In this document: piece by piece, positions 11,327-22,988 of the stretch
Position numbering within the stretch: position 1 is the stretch's first letter
Layout: each line of letters begins with the position of its first letter
From: Cordia subcordata
Lineage: Eukaryota; Streptophyta; Magnoliopsida; Boraginales; Cordiaceae
Assembly (NCBI GenBank): GCA_028554755.1
Contig: JAPTOF010000002.1
Span: forward strand, 8,419,001 to 8,483,000
DNA: 64,000 nucleotides
Reading direction: 5' to 3'
The notes under the pieces: model-generated
Told to the model about the DNA's origin: nothing
The model's database searches: none
What the model saw: only the letters and a program-made list of their open reading frames with translations
Translations under genes and position numbers: made by a program

Positions 11327-11571
11327 CGCCTAAAAAAACTCAGCATTTCGAGATTCAATTACTGTATTCTCGTGAATGTCAGAAATTTCTGATTTATGTA
11401 CAAGAAATCTATACGCAGCACTGCTCACAGATATCCAATGAAAATACAGTCAACCGTCTTTGTTCCTATTTTGACCATTTTAGGAGTAGGAACTCCTACT
11501 TTAGCTAGACAGCCCCACACTCTTAAATATTTGTATGAAGGTGGTCTACCTTTCCACAATTCATACGGTAT

Positions 11572-12174
11572 TTATTCTAGTTTCTTGTGAGGTATTTTAT
11601 TCAAAACATGATTTGCAGTCAAGACTGCTTCCCCCAACAAGTTCTGAGGTAGACCAGAATTTATCAACAAGGCGTTCATCATTTCTTTGAGAGTTCTATT
11701 TTTGCGTTCAGCAACCCCATTTTGTTGTGAAGAATAAGGAGCTGTAGTTTGGTGTATTATTCCTTGTTCAGCACAATAAGCTTCAAAAGGATATACGTAC
11801 TCTCCACCCCTATCACTTCTCAAAGTTTTGATCTTCTTACCTAGTTGATTTTCCACCTCAACTTGGTATTGTTTAAAAGCCTCCAAATCCTCATCTTTGG
11901 ATCTTAGTAAATATACATAACAATACCTTGTGCTATCATCGATAAAAGTTATAAAATATTTTTTACCGCCTCTTGTTTGCACAAATTTTAGATTACAAAT
12001 ATCACTATGAATTAATCCAAGAGGTTCTGTGGTTCTTTCTACAGATTTGAAAGAAGTTCTCGTTAATTTTGATTCTACACAAACTTCACATTCTTTATGA
12101 TTAGAAAAATCCACTCCATGGATTAGTCCCATTTTTACAAGTTTGTTTAGAGAATCAAAGTTTACATGTCCCAA
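11572..12174 (-). pseudogene. Copia M integrase
   Basis: Starts in the pre-integrase zinc-binding region (GHVNFDSLNKL, then CEVCVESK). It continues into the DDE core: LIHSDICNL (first Asp), KTLRSDRGGEY (second Asp), and NGVAERKNRTLKEMM (Glu). This is the order and spacing expected of copia integrase, which inserts the cDNA into the genome. A stop after NKIPHKKLE separates it from the RT frame, with about 250 bp of decayed linker between (11327-11571). Confidence 0.9.
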
Positions 12175-12279
12175 CCTCTCATGCCATAAAGTAGGAGATT
12201 CAAAGAAGTAAGCAGAAGGAACAATTTTATTAATCTCATTCTGGCCAGAAGGCCCAGCAGTTACATTTCCTTTTGGGAT

Positions 12280-13086
12280 CTAGGCTCTAACACTTAGCTT
12301 ATACATCCCCTCATGGAGATAGCCCTTACCCACAAAATCATATCCCTTCTTGATTACAACTTTATCAGCACTAAACAGCATAGAGAGTCCGGCTTTACCT
12401 AACAAAGAACCGGACACTAGATTTTTCCTAATCTTAGGAACATGCAGAACATTCTTAAGTGTCAGCTTAATACCAGAGGTCATCTCTAGAACCACAATTC
12501 CTGTACCTACCACTTGGGAATTTGCAGAATTTCCCATGTACAAGACTTCTTCCCCGGTGTTAGCTGTGTAGGAAGAGAATAGCCTTTTCTCAGAACAAAC
12601 GTGTCTAGTAGCCCCTGTGTCAATGAACCATTGTTTAGGATTACCCACCATGTTCACTTTTGACACCACTGCTAAGATATTTAGATCAGACACGTCACCT
12701 TCTAGGTCTTCCACGACATTTGCTAAGGCTTTTCTCTTACGCAACCTGCAATCCTTTGCCTTGTGACCAGTTTTGTCACAGATATAACACGTCCCATTGA
12801 ACTGCTTCTTGTCAGCTTTGGGTTTCCCAGCAACTGTCTTCCCCTTTTGCCCACGATTAGCTTGGCTGGTGAACTTTCTCTTTTTGTTGAGATTTAAACC
12901 ATGTTTCACCATGTAGGCCTTGGATTTCATTCCACCATGCATGCCCCATTTGCTAGTTGAACGATTTTCTTCCTCAATTCTAAGCCGCAGGATTAAGTTT
13001 TTCATTGTCATCTCCTGTTGCTTGTGTTTGAGGTGATTTTTGAACTCACTCCAACCAGGGGGCAATTTATCTATTAAGGCAGCCAC
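12280..13086 (-). pseudogene. Copia M gag C-terminus, zinc knuckle and protease
   Basis: Reads ALIDKLPPGWSEFKNHLKHK (gag), a basic stretch, the CCHC knuckle CYICDKTGHKAKDC (nucleic-acid binding), and the protease active site WFIDTGATRHVC. It then reaches LKNVLHVPKIRKNLVSGSLL and a pre-integrase segment, ending in a stop after KLSVRA. It is out of frame with the gag N-terminus at 13163-13672. Confidence 0.9.
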
Positions 13087-13162
13087 TTGGAATTGTTCAA
13101 CCTGTGGTATCCCTTCAAAGATGGAGTTCTTGGATGATCACCGGTATTCTTGTACTGTGACA

Positions 13163-13672
13163 TCACCGGTTTAGAATCATTATAGAGAATTCTAGAAATC
13201 TAGTCACTACGAATTTCTTCGTGCTAGCACTTTCTAGCTCATACTTATCCTCTAAAGACATCCATACTTCCTTAGCTGTTTTACATTTAGCATGTACTTT
13301 ATACAAGGAAGTTTCTAAACAATTCAAAATATAATTCCGGCAAAGGAAATCGCTGTACTTCCAAGCATCCACAGCCACCACCGTCTGCACATCCAGGTTA
13401 TCCCCCAAGGATGGAGAATCTTGCTGCACATACATGAACAACCCCAAAGTTGTGAGATAAAACTCCATTTGAAGCTGCCATGTCTTGAAGTCTTTGCCAG
13501 AAAACTTTTCTGGCTTCTCAGCGTGTGGAGGTGGAGGTGCATAGTTGGTTGTCCCAAATATTGGCCTGCCTCCAAAAACATTGCTCGAACCAGCTATATT
13601 TGCAGCTCCCCCAAAGGCACTGCTTGAACCAGCAACATTGTTGGTTTGTCCAAATGAACTGAAGTGATCCAT
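13163..13672 (-). pseudogene. Copia M gag N-terminus
   Basis: Starts at ATG 13672 with a Gly/Ser/Phe-rich leader, then PEKFSGKDFKTWQLQMEFYL, TTLGL, and AKEVWMSLEDKYELESASTK, which are hallmarks of the copia gag (UBN2) family. Translation is lost after KFVVTRFLEF by a frameshift or small deletion. The frame resumes at 13086 (12280-13086). Confidence 0.88.
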
Positions 13673-14098
13673 TGCGGCTCCAAATCATTGAATCCTCGCA
13701 TACCCCAGAACTGCGATCATATTAGTTGTTGGAGTAATTCCAACATTCCTATCATGGTAACTCCTGGGTGTTCCAGATACGTAAACATTCGGGGTAGCAA
13801 TGGAAACCCCAGTCACACTTGTTCCAGCAGTCCAAGTTTGGGTGTTATCCACAAATTGGACTTCATCATTATTTCCAATTTAAGTTCCGTTATTTCCAGA
13901 CATGATTGAAAGTAAAGGTTATAAGATTTCCTGCACTCAACCAACCGAAATTAGTTAACCTGTATAATAAATAATTTAAACCAGTAGTGAACAAAAACTA
14001 GTTTCTGTTGATCTGATTTGAAAATCAGAAGCAATAGATACTACAGTTTATCAAACCCGTAAAAGTTTAGAATAATATAAAAGTAAATCCTTTAAGAC
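13673..14098 (-). other. Leader of copia M, no standard primer-binding site
   Basis: About 430 bp between the 5' LTR and gag. Immediately inside the LTR the minus strand reads GTCTTAAAGGATTTAC. The TGGTATCAGAGC of copia initiator-Met primer sites is not found here. Confidence 0.6.
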
Positions 14099-15066
14099 TG
14101 TTAGAAACTAGTAATAAAATAAAGCAGAAATAATAACAAGGCAAATAGAAACTGAATTAGAAATAACGAATAAATAAGAATAAACGAAATTAGTCGAGGC
14201 TCGAGATACACGATTTCCTTAAAGGATTTACGCCCCTTCACACGGTGCTAAAGGTTATGGCGTATCCTTCTCAGGATACAATGACTATACCTCTTGACTA
14301 TGGTAGCACACCGAAGCAAGAGCCGGCGAACAAGAAACGTAGGACTCTCTCTGTATGAAAGAAATAAGACTAGCAGAATGCTTATAAAAGTACGCTATGT
14401 ACTAACACGGGAATGCTCGGGTATATAGCTCCTTCTGGACACGGCTATATATAGTGGAGCAAAGAGGAGCAGCCAGCAAAAAGCAATTAAGGGAGCCATA
14501 AACCCTGTCTCTCCAACAGTAAAAAACGTCCAAGAAATAAGCTCACCTGATGCCAATAAGCAAAACGTGCTAAAGAGTAAATCCCGAGCTTTAATGTATC
14601 AGTTACGTCCTCTTCAAAATCTTCAGGTGTTTGAGTTTTTCCAAAAAAAAAATACAAACCGGAGTGAAAATCCGTGACACACCCACACCCGCGCTGCGTC
14701 CCCAGACCATGTGTGTGGTGGGTTTAGTACCATGCCCACCATGTATAGTCTTCCCTCCATATGCCTCGCTGGCACACCTCATAAAGGAATCTATCTATAA
14801 AGTGAGAAAAGTTTAATGGTTTTCCTATGTGGGATACAAACCCACAGACAAGCAAATCTAACAACTAAACTAGTAACACACTCAACTTTGGTTGCTAATT
14901 TCTCATTCACCTTTAATCTGTTTCTAACATGTAAATATATCATGTTAATCCACTCGAAACAAAGAACGTAACGATATCAACTACCGACCCTTTTGACGTG
15001 CGGGACTTAACTCAAAAATTGAGTCAATATTGCTTTGACCTCATGTTAAAGCATTCTAAACTAACA
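14099..15066 (-). repeat. 5' LTR of copia M (right copy)
   Basis: 968 bp, same ends as the left LTR. Target duplication ATTCT follows. Differs from the left copy mainly by lacking the GC-rich stretch near 14700 and by scattered transitions. Confidence 0.92.
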
Positions 15067-15071
15067 ATTCT

Positions 15072-18000
15072 AAACCTTTATTTCTTTCCAATGTTCTCAA
15101 TGTTCCTCATATTTCCACAAATCTGTTGTCTATTGCTAAGCTAAGCTCTGACAATGATTACATAATCTTGTTTAACGTAAAAGAGTTGCTTATCTTGGAC
15201 AACAACAATTATTCAACTCTGTACAGGGCCCTGTGTAATCAAGGCCTATACTACTTACCTGTCTCATCCTCTTTTTAGTCTACTCCCAGTTATTCCACCC
15301 CTAAAGTTCTTACAGCTTACACAACTACAAGTTCAGTTAATCAAGGCTTATTATGGCATAAGAGATCTATTACAGATATGTTGTCTAGAATCTTAAATGT
15401 CAAAATTCCAAATAATACTATAGCTTGTAAATCATGTTCTTTGTCTAAATCTCATAGATTGTCTTTTGAATTGTCAAACTCTATTTCTAGTATGCCCTTT
15501 CAATTTATATGTGTAGATGCATGGGGATCTGTCTTAGTATCTTCTCATAAGGGCTATAAGTAGTACATTTCTTTTGTTGATGACTTTTCAAGATTTGTAC
15601 AACTATACCCTATGAAATGCAAGTTAGAAGTTTTTCATATGTTTCTTAGCTTTCACTATATGATACAGACATAATTTCAAGTTTGTTTGCAAATTTTCAG
15701 AACTGACAATGGTACAAAATTCATTAATAACAATTTTTGCAAATTTTCAGAACTGACAATGGTACAAAATTCATTAATAACAATTTTAAAACATATTTTC
15801 TATCCAAGGGCATCATGGACCAAACATTATGTCCTTATACACCTGAGCAAAATGGCAGAGTAGAAAGGAAAAAAGGACACTTGACAAAAACCACCCTAGC
15901 CTTATTATACCAAAGTCATCTCCGTACCACATTTTGGCTGGAACTTTGTCAATGGCAAATTATCTTATTAACAAGCTTCCTACTCCAGTGCTCAACAATA
16001 AATCATCTTTTGAGATTCTCTACTTTGACCAAATTACCATGACCTAAAAGCCTTTGGATGCCTCTAGTATCCGTGGCTTAAACCCTATAACAAGCACAAG
16101 CTTGGATTAAGATCTGCTTCTTGCATTTTTTTACGGTATTGTCCTCTAACAAAAGGGTATAAATGTCTAGATGTTACTACACACAAAGTTTATATGTCTA
16201 GACATGTAAGATTTAATGAGCAGGTGTTTCTTTACTCCCAAACACCTGTTAATCTTGACTCAATAGCTCGGTTTCAAACTTCTGCTTTCATGCCATCTCA
16301 GTCTTTTATTTAGTATTCTCTAATCCATTATTATTCCTCTACAAGGTCTCATTCTAGTTCTCCTAGTTCTACTAGTACTCAATCTCAGGAATGCTCTCTT
16401 GTCCAAAATCAGTCTAACACTATGATGACTGAACCTATTCCTCATATTGAGACATCACATTCCATCTCATCTCCATCTGTTTCATCACAAAATCCTCTAA
16501 TGAGTTCCCAGTCCTCTCAATTTATTTAATCAATCTTCATCAACTTCTTCTTCTTTCTCTTCCTCCTCAAACCCAATTCACAGTTTAGAACCTGTATCAA
16601 ATCATCCTATGCTTACTAGGTCTAAAACGAGATGTTTGCCACCACTATTCTATCAATTACACAGCTTGATTACTGTTGCTTCACAACATGAACCAACTTC
16701 CTACAAAGAAGCTGCTAAGTATGACTATTGACAGAAAGCTATGCAAGAGGAGTTTAAGGCTTTGATGGATCAAAATACTTGGGCATTTATGCCTTTACCA
16801 CCACAGAGGCAACCTATGGGCTTAAAGTAGGTATATAGAATAAAAACTAATACAGATAGGTTAGTGGCTAGGTATAAGGCCAGATTAATAGCCAAGGGAT
16901 ATCCACAAGAGCATGGTGTTAATTACCAGGAAACATTTAGTCCTGTAATAAAGAGCCAACCAGTTAGAATTGTATTATGCTTAGCTTTGCATCACAACTG
17001 GAACCTTAAGCAGCTAGATATATTTAATGCATTTTTTCATGAAGCTCTTGAAAAAAAGGTGTACACGTTATGACCTTAGGGCATTGAGGATAAAAAGAAC
17101 CTAATTATGTTTGCAAGTTCAAAAAGTCCCTTTATGGCCTTAAACAGGCTTACTGGGCCTAGTATCATAAGCTGTTTATTTTGCTCTTATAATAGGGCTT
17201 CAAAATAAGCACAACAAACAGTTCTTTGTTCATCCACATGACTTGTACAGACTACACATTAATGTTATATGTTGATGATATCATCCTCACTAGCAACAAT
17301 AATGCTTATATGACTGCATTACTTCAAGAGATGGGAACTCAGTTTGCTATGAAGTTTAGGTCTCTTAACCTATTTCCTAGGAATTAAAGTGACTCAAACT
17401 GCTCAAGGTCTCTTACTTCATCAAACTAAGTATGCTAAGGAGATTCTGAACCAAGCAGGCATGTTAGAGTGCTCTATAGTCCACATTCCAACACTGTCGA
17501 AAGTTACACTCAAAATTACAGATCAGTCCACCACTTATGTTAATGAAACACTATTCAGGAGCCTAATAGGAGCTTTCTAGTACCTCACAAAAATTAGACC
17601 TTTGCAGTAAATTCCCACTGCCAACATATGCATCATCCATCACTAGCTGATCTTGCTTTTCTCAAAAGGAATGTATATTAAAGGTATTTTAGGGGAATGT
17701 TTGTTATTTTAGTCTTGACCATGCAATCTTCAAGCTTTTACCAATTTTGATTGGGCATAAAAAATAGAAGACAAGAAATCCACTACTAGATATGAAGTTT
17801 TCCTTGGTCCTAATTCGATCTCATAGTGCTCTAAAAAGCAACACATTGTGGCCAGATTTTCTACAGAGGTAGAGTACTGAGCCATGGCCTAAACTATGTC
17901 TAAATTGAAGTACTTAACATACTTATTTCATGATCTCTTCATTCTTACTGCTCTACTTATACTCCTCTATGATAATGTCTCAGTAATGGCCTTGGTTACA

Positions 18001-18202
18001 AACTCAGTTTTTTATGACAAGACCAAGCATATAGAGATAGACTACCACTTTGTTAGAGAAGAAGTGGTGTCTAAAGCACTTAGTCTGTCCTACATTGCTT
18101 CCAGAGAACAAGTAACTAATATCAGCACTAAATCATTATCACAACAGTAGTTCTTCTATCTTAAGGACAAGCTTCCTTTAGCTTCTACACGAAGATCAAC
18201 TT
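15072..18202 (+). pseudogene. Copia P pol: integrase, RT and RNase H (heavily broken)
   Basis: Resumes P after M. Recognisable pieces in order: pre-integrase (IACKSCSLSKSHRLSFELSN), integrase core (FRTDNGTKFINNNF and YTPEQNGRVERKKGHL), RT (QEEFKALMDQNTWAF, YKARLIAKGYPQEHGVNYQE, LKQLDIFNAFFHEALEKKVY, YVDDIILTS near 17270), connection (LGIKVTQTAQGLLLHQTKYA) and RNase H end (HIEIDYHFVREEVV, STKSLSQQ). Frames change many times and stops are frequent (for example 15561, 16864 upstream, 17071). The set fits a short-LTR copia lineage such as Ale/Retrofit, uncertain. Not functional. Confidence 0.85.
15686..15785 (+). repeat. 50-bp tandem duplication within P integrase
   Basis: The unit beginning TTTGCAAATTTTCAGAACTG is present twice head to tail with a 50-bp period. 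The duplicated segment carries the integrase second-Asp motif RTDNGTKF, so P now has two copies of it out of frame with each other. Confidence 0.9.
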
Positions 18203-18211
18203 GAAGGGGAC
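18203..18211 (+). promoter_or_regulatory. Polypurine tract of copia P
   Basis: GAAGGGGAC immediately before the 3' LTR, the plus-strand primer site of a retrotransposon. Confidence 0.75.
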
Positions 18212-18463
18212 TAATAGAGATTAGCTCATGTTCTAGAAGACTCTAGAAAAATGGTTAGTTACTACTATATGATATAATTGAATAGCAAAAGTAGTTAGAG
18301 CACATATGTACTAGAGTAGTGTTATGCCCAATTGTGTCCAATTGGACTAGAGTTAGTTATCAAAGTCTGTTAGCTCAGAACTCTATAAATATTTGAGTCA
18401 GTATAAATCTCATTTCATTCAGAAATAATAACACTTTCTTCTCTCTGAAATTCTCTCTTATTA
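18212..18463 (+). repeat. 3' LTR of copia P
   Basis: 252 bp, TAATAGAGATTAG to CTCTCTTATTA. Its first bases TA replace the expected TG. Followed by the target duplication GAAAA and then by copia H sequence. Confidence 0.9.
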
Positions 18464-18658
18464 GAAAAACCTAGGTGAAGGGAAAAAGAGTCTAATGAAC
18501 ATAATTCTCCCCCTCTCCTATAAAGGTGAATAATGACCTCTAAGCCATCGCATGCCAATCTTGTGATGAGTTTCTCCAATGTTGTTGCAGGCAATGCCTT
18601 TGTAAATAAATCTGCTATGTTCTCACTTAAAGCGAATTTGGCAAATATCAATCTTAAT
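18464..18658 (-). pseudogene. Copia H, C-terminal end of RNase H
   Basis: Minus translation shows IKIDICQIRF in one frame, then ENIADLFTKALPATTLEKL in another, so there is a frameshift between. The end of the polyprotein is followed by the 3' untranslated region that continues left of copia P. Bounded on the right by solo LTR B. Confidence 0.75.
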
Positions 18659-19604
18659 GTGGTGGTTTTTTGTGTGTTTATGTATTGCATTGTTATACTT
18701 GTTTAGAGGTGTTTGTGTGCTTATTAGATGGCCTTAGTGTAGTATTTATATAATAGTTGTGCATAAGGATATAAGTGTTCATAGTTAAGCTTATGGAGAA
18801 AGTACTACACTAAGTCCCTATTTGCATATTTTAGGTGAAGATTGGAGCAATGTTTGGAGCTTCAATGAAGATGATGATGATGATGATGATGAAGCCAAGC
18901 TTGAAAAAGGGTTTTAAGGATGAAAAGAGCAAGGAAAATGAGTTTAGAAGCATGCGGACGAGGTTCAGAGCAATTACAAATGACCAGAGCAACTCGGTAA
19001 AACTTGGAGCTGTAAAATAGAAGGAACCAGTAGCCCCTGGGGTCTCTGCCAGTCGACCAGTTAGGGTGATCAGCAAAGGTAGAGAGTACATTCAAGAACC
19101 GGTTACCCTTATAACCAGTTGACCGGTTGGCCCTTCTAGCAGTGCCCATAGCACAACTATTTAAACTCGTTTTTAGTCTATTATTTTGAACTATTAATAG
19201 AAAACTTCACACAATCATTCACCCTCTCTCACCAAACACCTAATTCCACTCTCACCCACCTTACACACATACATACACACCCCTAAACACATTTTCACTT
19301 GGAATCAAGCACATTTGATGGATCAAATACAAGGATGTGGCATTCGCTTTTGGATTATCAAGCATGGCTATGGATAAAAGGGTATTTCTCTTTGATCCTA
19401 AGTTAATATATGTATGATTAGAGCTGTGTAGGGTGATTTATTCTTGTATGATGGATTGATTATTACATTATTGTTGTGGGAACTTGATGGATTTTTGTAT
19501 ATATGCTTTGTGCTTAAGGTTTTAATGGCAATTTTATATATATGCTTATGTGTTTGTTGAAATGCCTTAATAAAGTTGCATATATATACATATGTATATG
19601 TACA

Positions 19605-19647
<43 letters not shown>

Positions 19648-20560
19648 AAACCTATTTTGCTATTAACTATTCCTAAATCATTGTATGAGCATGTCTACGT
19701 GTTTATGTGGTAATTACATGAAGTGGGTAGTGTGTTTGTACATGTCTATATGTGTACATATGTCTAATAGCAAGAATAGCTTCTATTGCATACATGTGGG
19801 TGTTATTGCTTAAATTGGAATAATCTAAGCATGTCTATGTGTTTAGTAGTAGAATAAGCTGGTATATTCTCAAATGCCAAGCCCTAGATATGTATGACTT
19901 TGCACTTTAACATTAGTTTTTGCTATTGTAATGGATGATTGATGGAGATTAATTAATGGCTAGCCTAGGTCAACCTTAGACGGGCTAGGTCTTGGCTTTA
20001 AACCCGGTCAATAGTTTAGACGCTATGGTTAGATCGATCTAAGTAACCTAAAACTCTAACTAACTAGCCCTAATGCCTAGGTCATAAACACTATGCCGTA
20101 GCTCTAGGTAGTTGATGCCTAGGGACGGACCCGTACTGACTCCAAAGGTACCATTAAGAGGCTAATTAAAGGTCTGGATAAGAGCAACCTAAAGAATCTA
20201 TCAAGCAACCCCAGCAAGAACGTAGTAATCACCTATAAACAAGTCGTAATCACCCTAATTCTCCATTTTTGACATTTGACTCCCCTTAGATCGTTTGATT
20301 CCTTCATTTCACACACACACAACCATTCATTTTCTTGCCTTTAGGTTAGATTTATTTTCTGAGCTATCTTTAAATCAAAAACTCCCAAAAAGATTGTAGT
20401 TCTAGGGCCTCAACACGTAGCTTTTTGGAACGCACTTAGTTTAGGACACCATATACGTTTTGGCCTCTCTGTGGATTTGATCCCGTATTCGCATGCTATA
20501 TGATAGACAACTCGTGCACTTGAGGGCTATTTTAGGGCTTGTACGCAAAATAGGGATCAA
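18659..20560 (+). mobile_element. Solo LTR B, diverged relative of A and C, inside copia H
   Basis: Aligns in the same order with LTRs A and C: a start resembling TGTGTGTTTNNNNTTGC and TAGAGGTGTT; CTACACTAA followed by a GATGA block; (TA)n near 19612; the GGCTTTAAACCCGG-CAATAG block; GGTCATAA-CACTATGCCGTAGCTCTAG; and a near-end CTCTGTGGATTTGATCCCG. Divergence is high, so ends are approximate and the target duplication is not clear. The GTCGAC array is reduced to single copies (about 19050-19130). It contains a (GAT)n run at 18868-18892. Confidence 0.65.
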
Positions 20561-21516
20561 GTTCTCATCTTTTTTTTTTTGGAGTTCAAGTGTAAAGAAG
20601 AACTTTGTTGAAATATGCTTAAATTTGTCACCCTTGATATAAAATACTTGAATTTCAGCAATACATGCATGATGCAACATTATCTTGATACAATATAATT
20701 GGGAATCTTTTGCTATTTGAAATGTTGCATTCTCATTCACTATGTTGAGCGAAAGCACACACATTCTCGGTTTGCCTCATGCAGCGCAAGTATTTCAGCA
20801 TAATTTTAGGAGGTGGCAACAATAGTTTGTTTTGTTGAGTGTCAAGAAATAGTTGCACCATCATATATGAAGAGGTTTTCAATTTGGGATCGTTCTTTAT
20901 GCAGATCAAATGAATATCCAGCATCTGCATACTCAATTAATTTAGGCTGTGTATGAATATAATAATCACATATTAGTTATTCCACAAAAATAACAAAATA
21001 TATGTTTGGTGCCAATCGAACATCTTCACATTAATGCAACACGAAATTTTGCGAATAAAATTACAAAAAATGCAACATCATGATGCATATTGTTAACAAA
21101 ATACATCAATGCACCAATAACACTATGATATGGAACTTCAGTACTAAATATTTCTTTATTATCTTCTCAAGAATGAAAAGTGTCCTTTTTATATCAGTAA
21201 TCAACAATTTTTTGTTGCTCAATGGATGAGCTTTTTCTATATTAAATCTCTTGAAAATGTTTTAAGTATAAGTCTTTTAGTAGACTAAAACTCTACTTGA
21301 CAAATGCTCGATCTGTAGGCCGAGACAAAATTCACTTTTTTTTCGAGATATTTCATATCAGATTATTTACTTAAACATGTAACTATTGCTGTAGCTCTTC
21401 AATAGTCCTTATGATTTTCAAATCATCAAAATATGCAACTATAGTAACAAACCCATTTCTTAATTTCTTGATAAAAATACGTAGGCTTATGGAACCGTTG
21501 ACATATCCTTCCATTA
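20561..21516 (-). pseudogene. Copia H reverse transcriptase and RNase H remnants
   Basis: On minus, from right to left: FIKKLRNGFVTIVAYFDD (RT active-site box with YVDD changed to YFDD), decayed connection domain with stops, then EYADAGYSFDLHKERSQI, ISWHSTKQTIVATS, and YIKGDKFKHISTKFFFT. Several frameshifts. Ends abruptly at 21516 against the TRIM array; upstream pol and gag are missing. Confidence 0.75.
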
Positions 21517-21898
21517 TGTTGAAATATAACTCGCACATAGAAAAATCATAAAGTATAAAACCACCTTAAAAGGATTTAGGACATTCTCATATTAATCAAT
21601 TAGTTTTTATGATGAAACCCAAGTTATTCTTACTATTGTATCAAAGCTAGACTCTTAGTCTAGTCTTTGCATTGCGCATATCTGTCCACGTGTGACCCGT
21701 CGAGCTCATTCATTGTACATATCCATTCACATGATTACCCAGTTGTTGGTCCATCCAAGTTCTACCCAGGGATCATGGTGACCTATCTGTTGTTTTGGGC
21801 TACACGACCATCTAAGTTCAATCTATCCTATTCAAATTCAATCCCATCTATCAATTGGTGCAGGCATTATCTGATTTTAAGTCGTACGTGAGGAGAGT

Positions 21899-22018
21899 TG
21901 TTACAATATATATTTTTCCTACATTGAAAAATCTCAAGAATTAATTACACCATATAAGGTTCTGGGCCAATCATATTAACCAATTGATTTTTGTTATGGA
22001 ATCTCAACGATTTTAACA
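21899..22018 (+). repeat. Middle terminal repeat of the TRIM array
   Basis: Best preserved unit: TGTTACAATATATATTTTTC to TTTTAACA, followed directly by TGGTATCAGAAC. Preceded by the polypurine-like AGGAGAGT. Confidence 0.7.
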
Positions 22019-22139
22019 TGGTATCAGAACTAGATTTTGAACCAGTTTCTTGTGCCGTACACGTGTAACTCATTTCTGATTAGCATTCTTGGCTCTGGTT
22101 CATGTCACATATGAAGGAAGTGTTAAAATATATCTCTAA

Positions 22140-22932
22140 TGATGAGTTATGTTTTGGTGTGTGTTTGCATCGCCATTTACTTATATTTTAGAGGTGTTGA
22201 ATGCTAATAATGATGCATTAGTGTAGTACTTTTGATAGGAATAGGCTTAAGTGTGAATAAATGTGCATATTGAGTTTAAGAGATAAAATGCTACACTAAT
22301 AGCTTATTTTCAATGATTCAGGTGACTTTGGGTTAAGATAAAGATTGAACAATGAAAGGTGATGAAGATGGAACATGCACGGAGTCGAGAGAGGAAACAA
22401 AAGGGCGAAGCGATCAAAACTTGATGATGGAAGTCAGCCGGACGACCCTGAAAGAAGAGCCGGTCGACCGACTAGGTCGACCGGCCACTCCAGAGAAGAA
22501 CCAGAAATAGCCGGGCGACCCCCTTCAAGAGCCAGAGAGCAACATTAAATAGCCGATCGACCACTCCAGAAGCCGGTCGACCGACTGATCGCTGCGAACC
22601 TATAAATAGAGCTCGATTCTGCAGAATGGAGGAGAGGAGAGTTTTTACACACACTTCACACCTATTCTCACACACACTTAACCCTATTCCCTAGCCGCCT
22701 CACACACCCTTTTCACATACTTTTCACTAAGAACCAAGCTTCGTTGGAGGATTCAAACGCTTTGGAATCAAGATTGTTTACAAGCTGTGTTCTAAAATCG
22801 CTAGGATGAAAGGGGAGTTTCGTTATATCTCTTTCATTCTATTTTCTATTATGTCTGAGTAGGCTTGTATAGGGTGATTAAACTTATGTAATGGGTAAAT
22901 TTTATACTCTTATGATATGGGATATGATGGCC

Positions 22933-22988
<56 letters not shown>

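Larger units (their letters stand above)
6254..15066 (-). mobile_element. Copia element M (Tork-like), minus strand, inside copia P
   Basis: Complete-looking element with LTRs 6254-7250 (3') and 14099-15066 (5'), ends TGTTAG/CTAACA, and a perfect target duplication ATTCT (6249-6253 and 15067-15071) in the protease of P. On minus the order is gag, zinc knuckle, protease, integrase, RT, RNase H, polypurine tract ATGTGGGGAA, LTR. Protein motifs match the Tork clade ([32 protein letters not shown]). LTRs differ at roughly 30 of about 965 aligned sites plus one indel, so it is much younger than P. It is disabled by a gag frameshift, several breaks, and solo LTR A inside RT. Confidence 0.93.
4571..18463 (+). 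mobile_element. Copia element P, plus strand, degenerate, interrupted by M
   Basis: Bounded by equal 252-bp LTRs (4571-4822 and 18212-18463) and a perfect 5-bp target duplication GAAAA (4566-4570 and 18464-18468) inside copia H. The order on plus is LTR, iMet-type primer site, gag, protease, [insertion of M at 6254-15066], integrase, RT, RNase H, polypurine tract, LTR, which is the copia order. By my count the LTRs differ at about 34 of 252 sites, so the insertion is old. Coding parts contain many stops and frameshifts. Without M the element would be about 5.1 kb. Confidence 0.9.
4080..21516 (-). mobile_element. Copia element H, old, minus strand, split by nested insertions
   Basis: Three blocks of one minus-strand Ty1/copia element survive: 3' LTR and polypurine region (4080-4570), the RNase H end (18464-18658) and RNase H to reverse transcriptase (20561-21516). 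Diagnostic pieces are GFVTIVAYFDD (RT active-site region), EYADAGYSFDLHKERSQI and ISWHSTKQTIVATS (RNase H), YIKGDKFKHISTKFFFT, and ENIADLFTKALPATTLEKL (C-terminus). The set resembles the Sto-4/Bianca type. Integrase, protease, gag and the 5' LTR are absent: homology stops at 21516 where the TRIM array begins. Copia P separates blocks 1 and 2, and solo LTR B separates blocks 2 and 3. It is full of stops and is the oldest layer of the nest. Confidence 0.75.

Noticed and set aside
18831..19149. Frames with poly-His or poly-Met next to 18870
   Set aside because: Produced by the (GAT)n run in solo LTR B.
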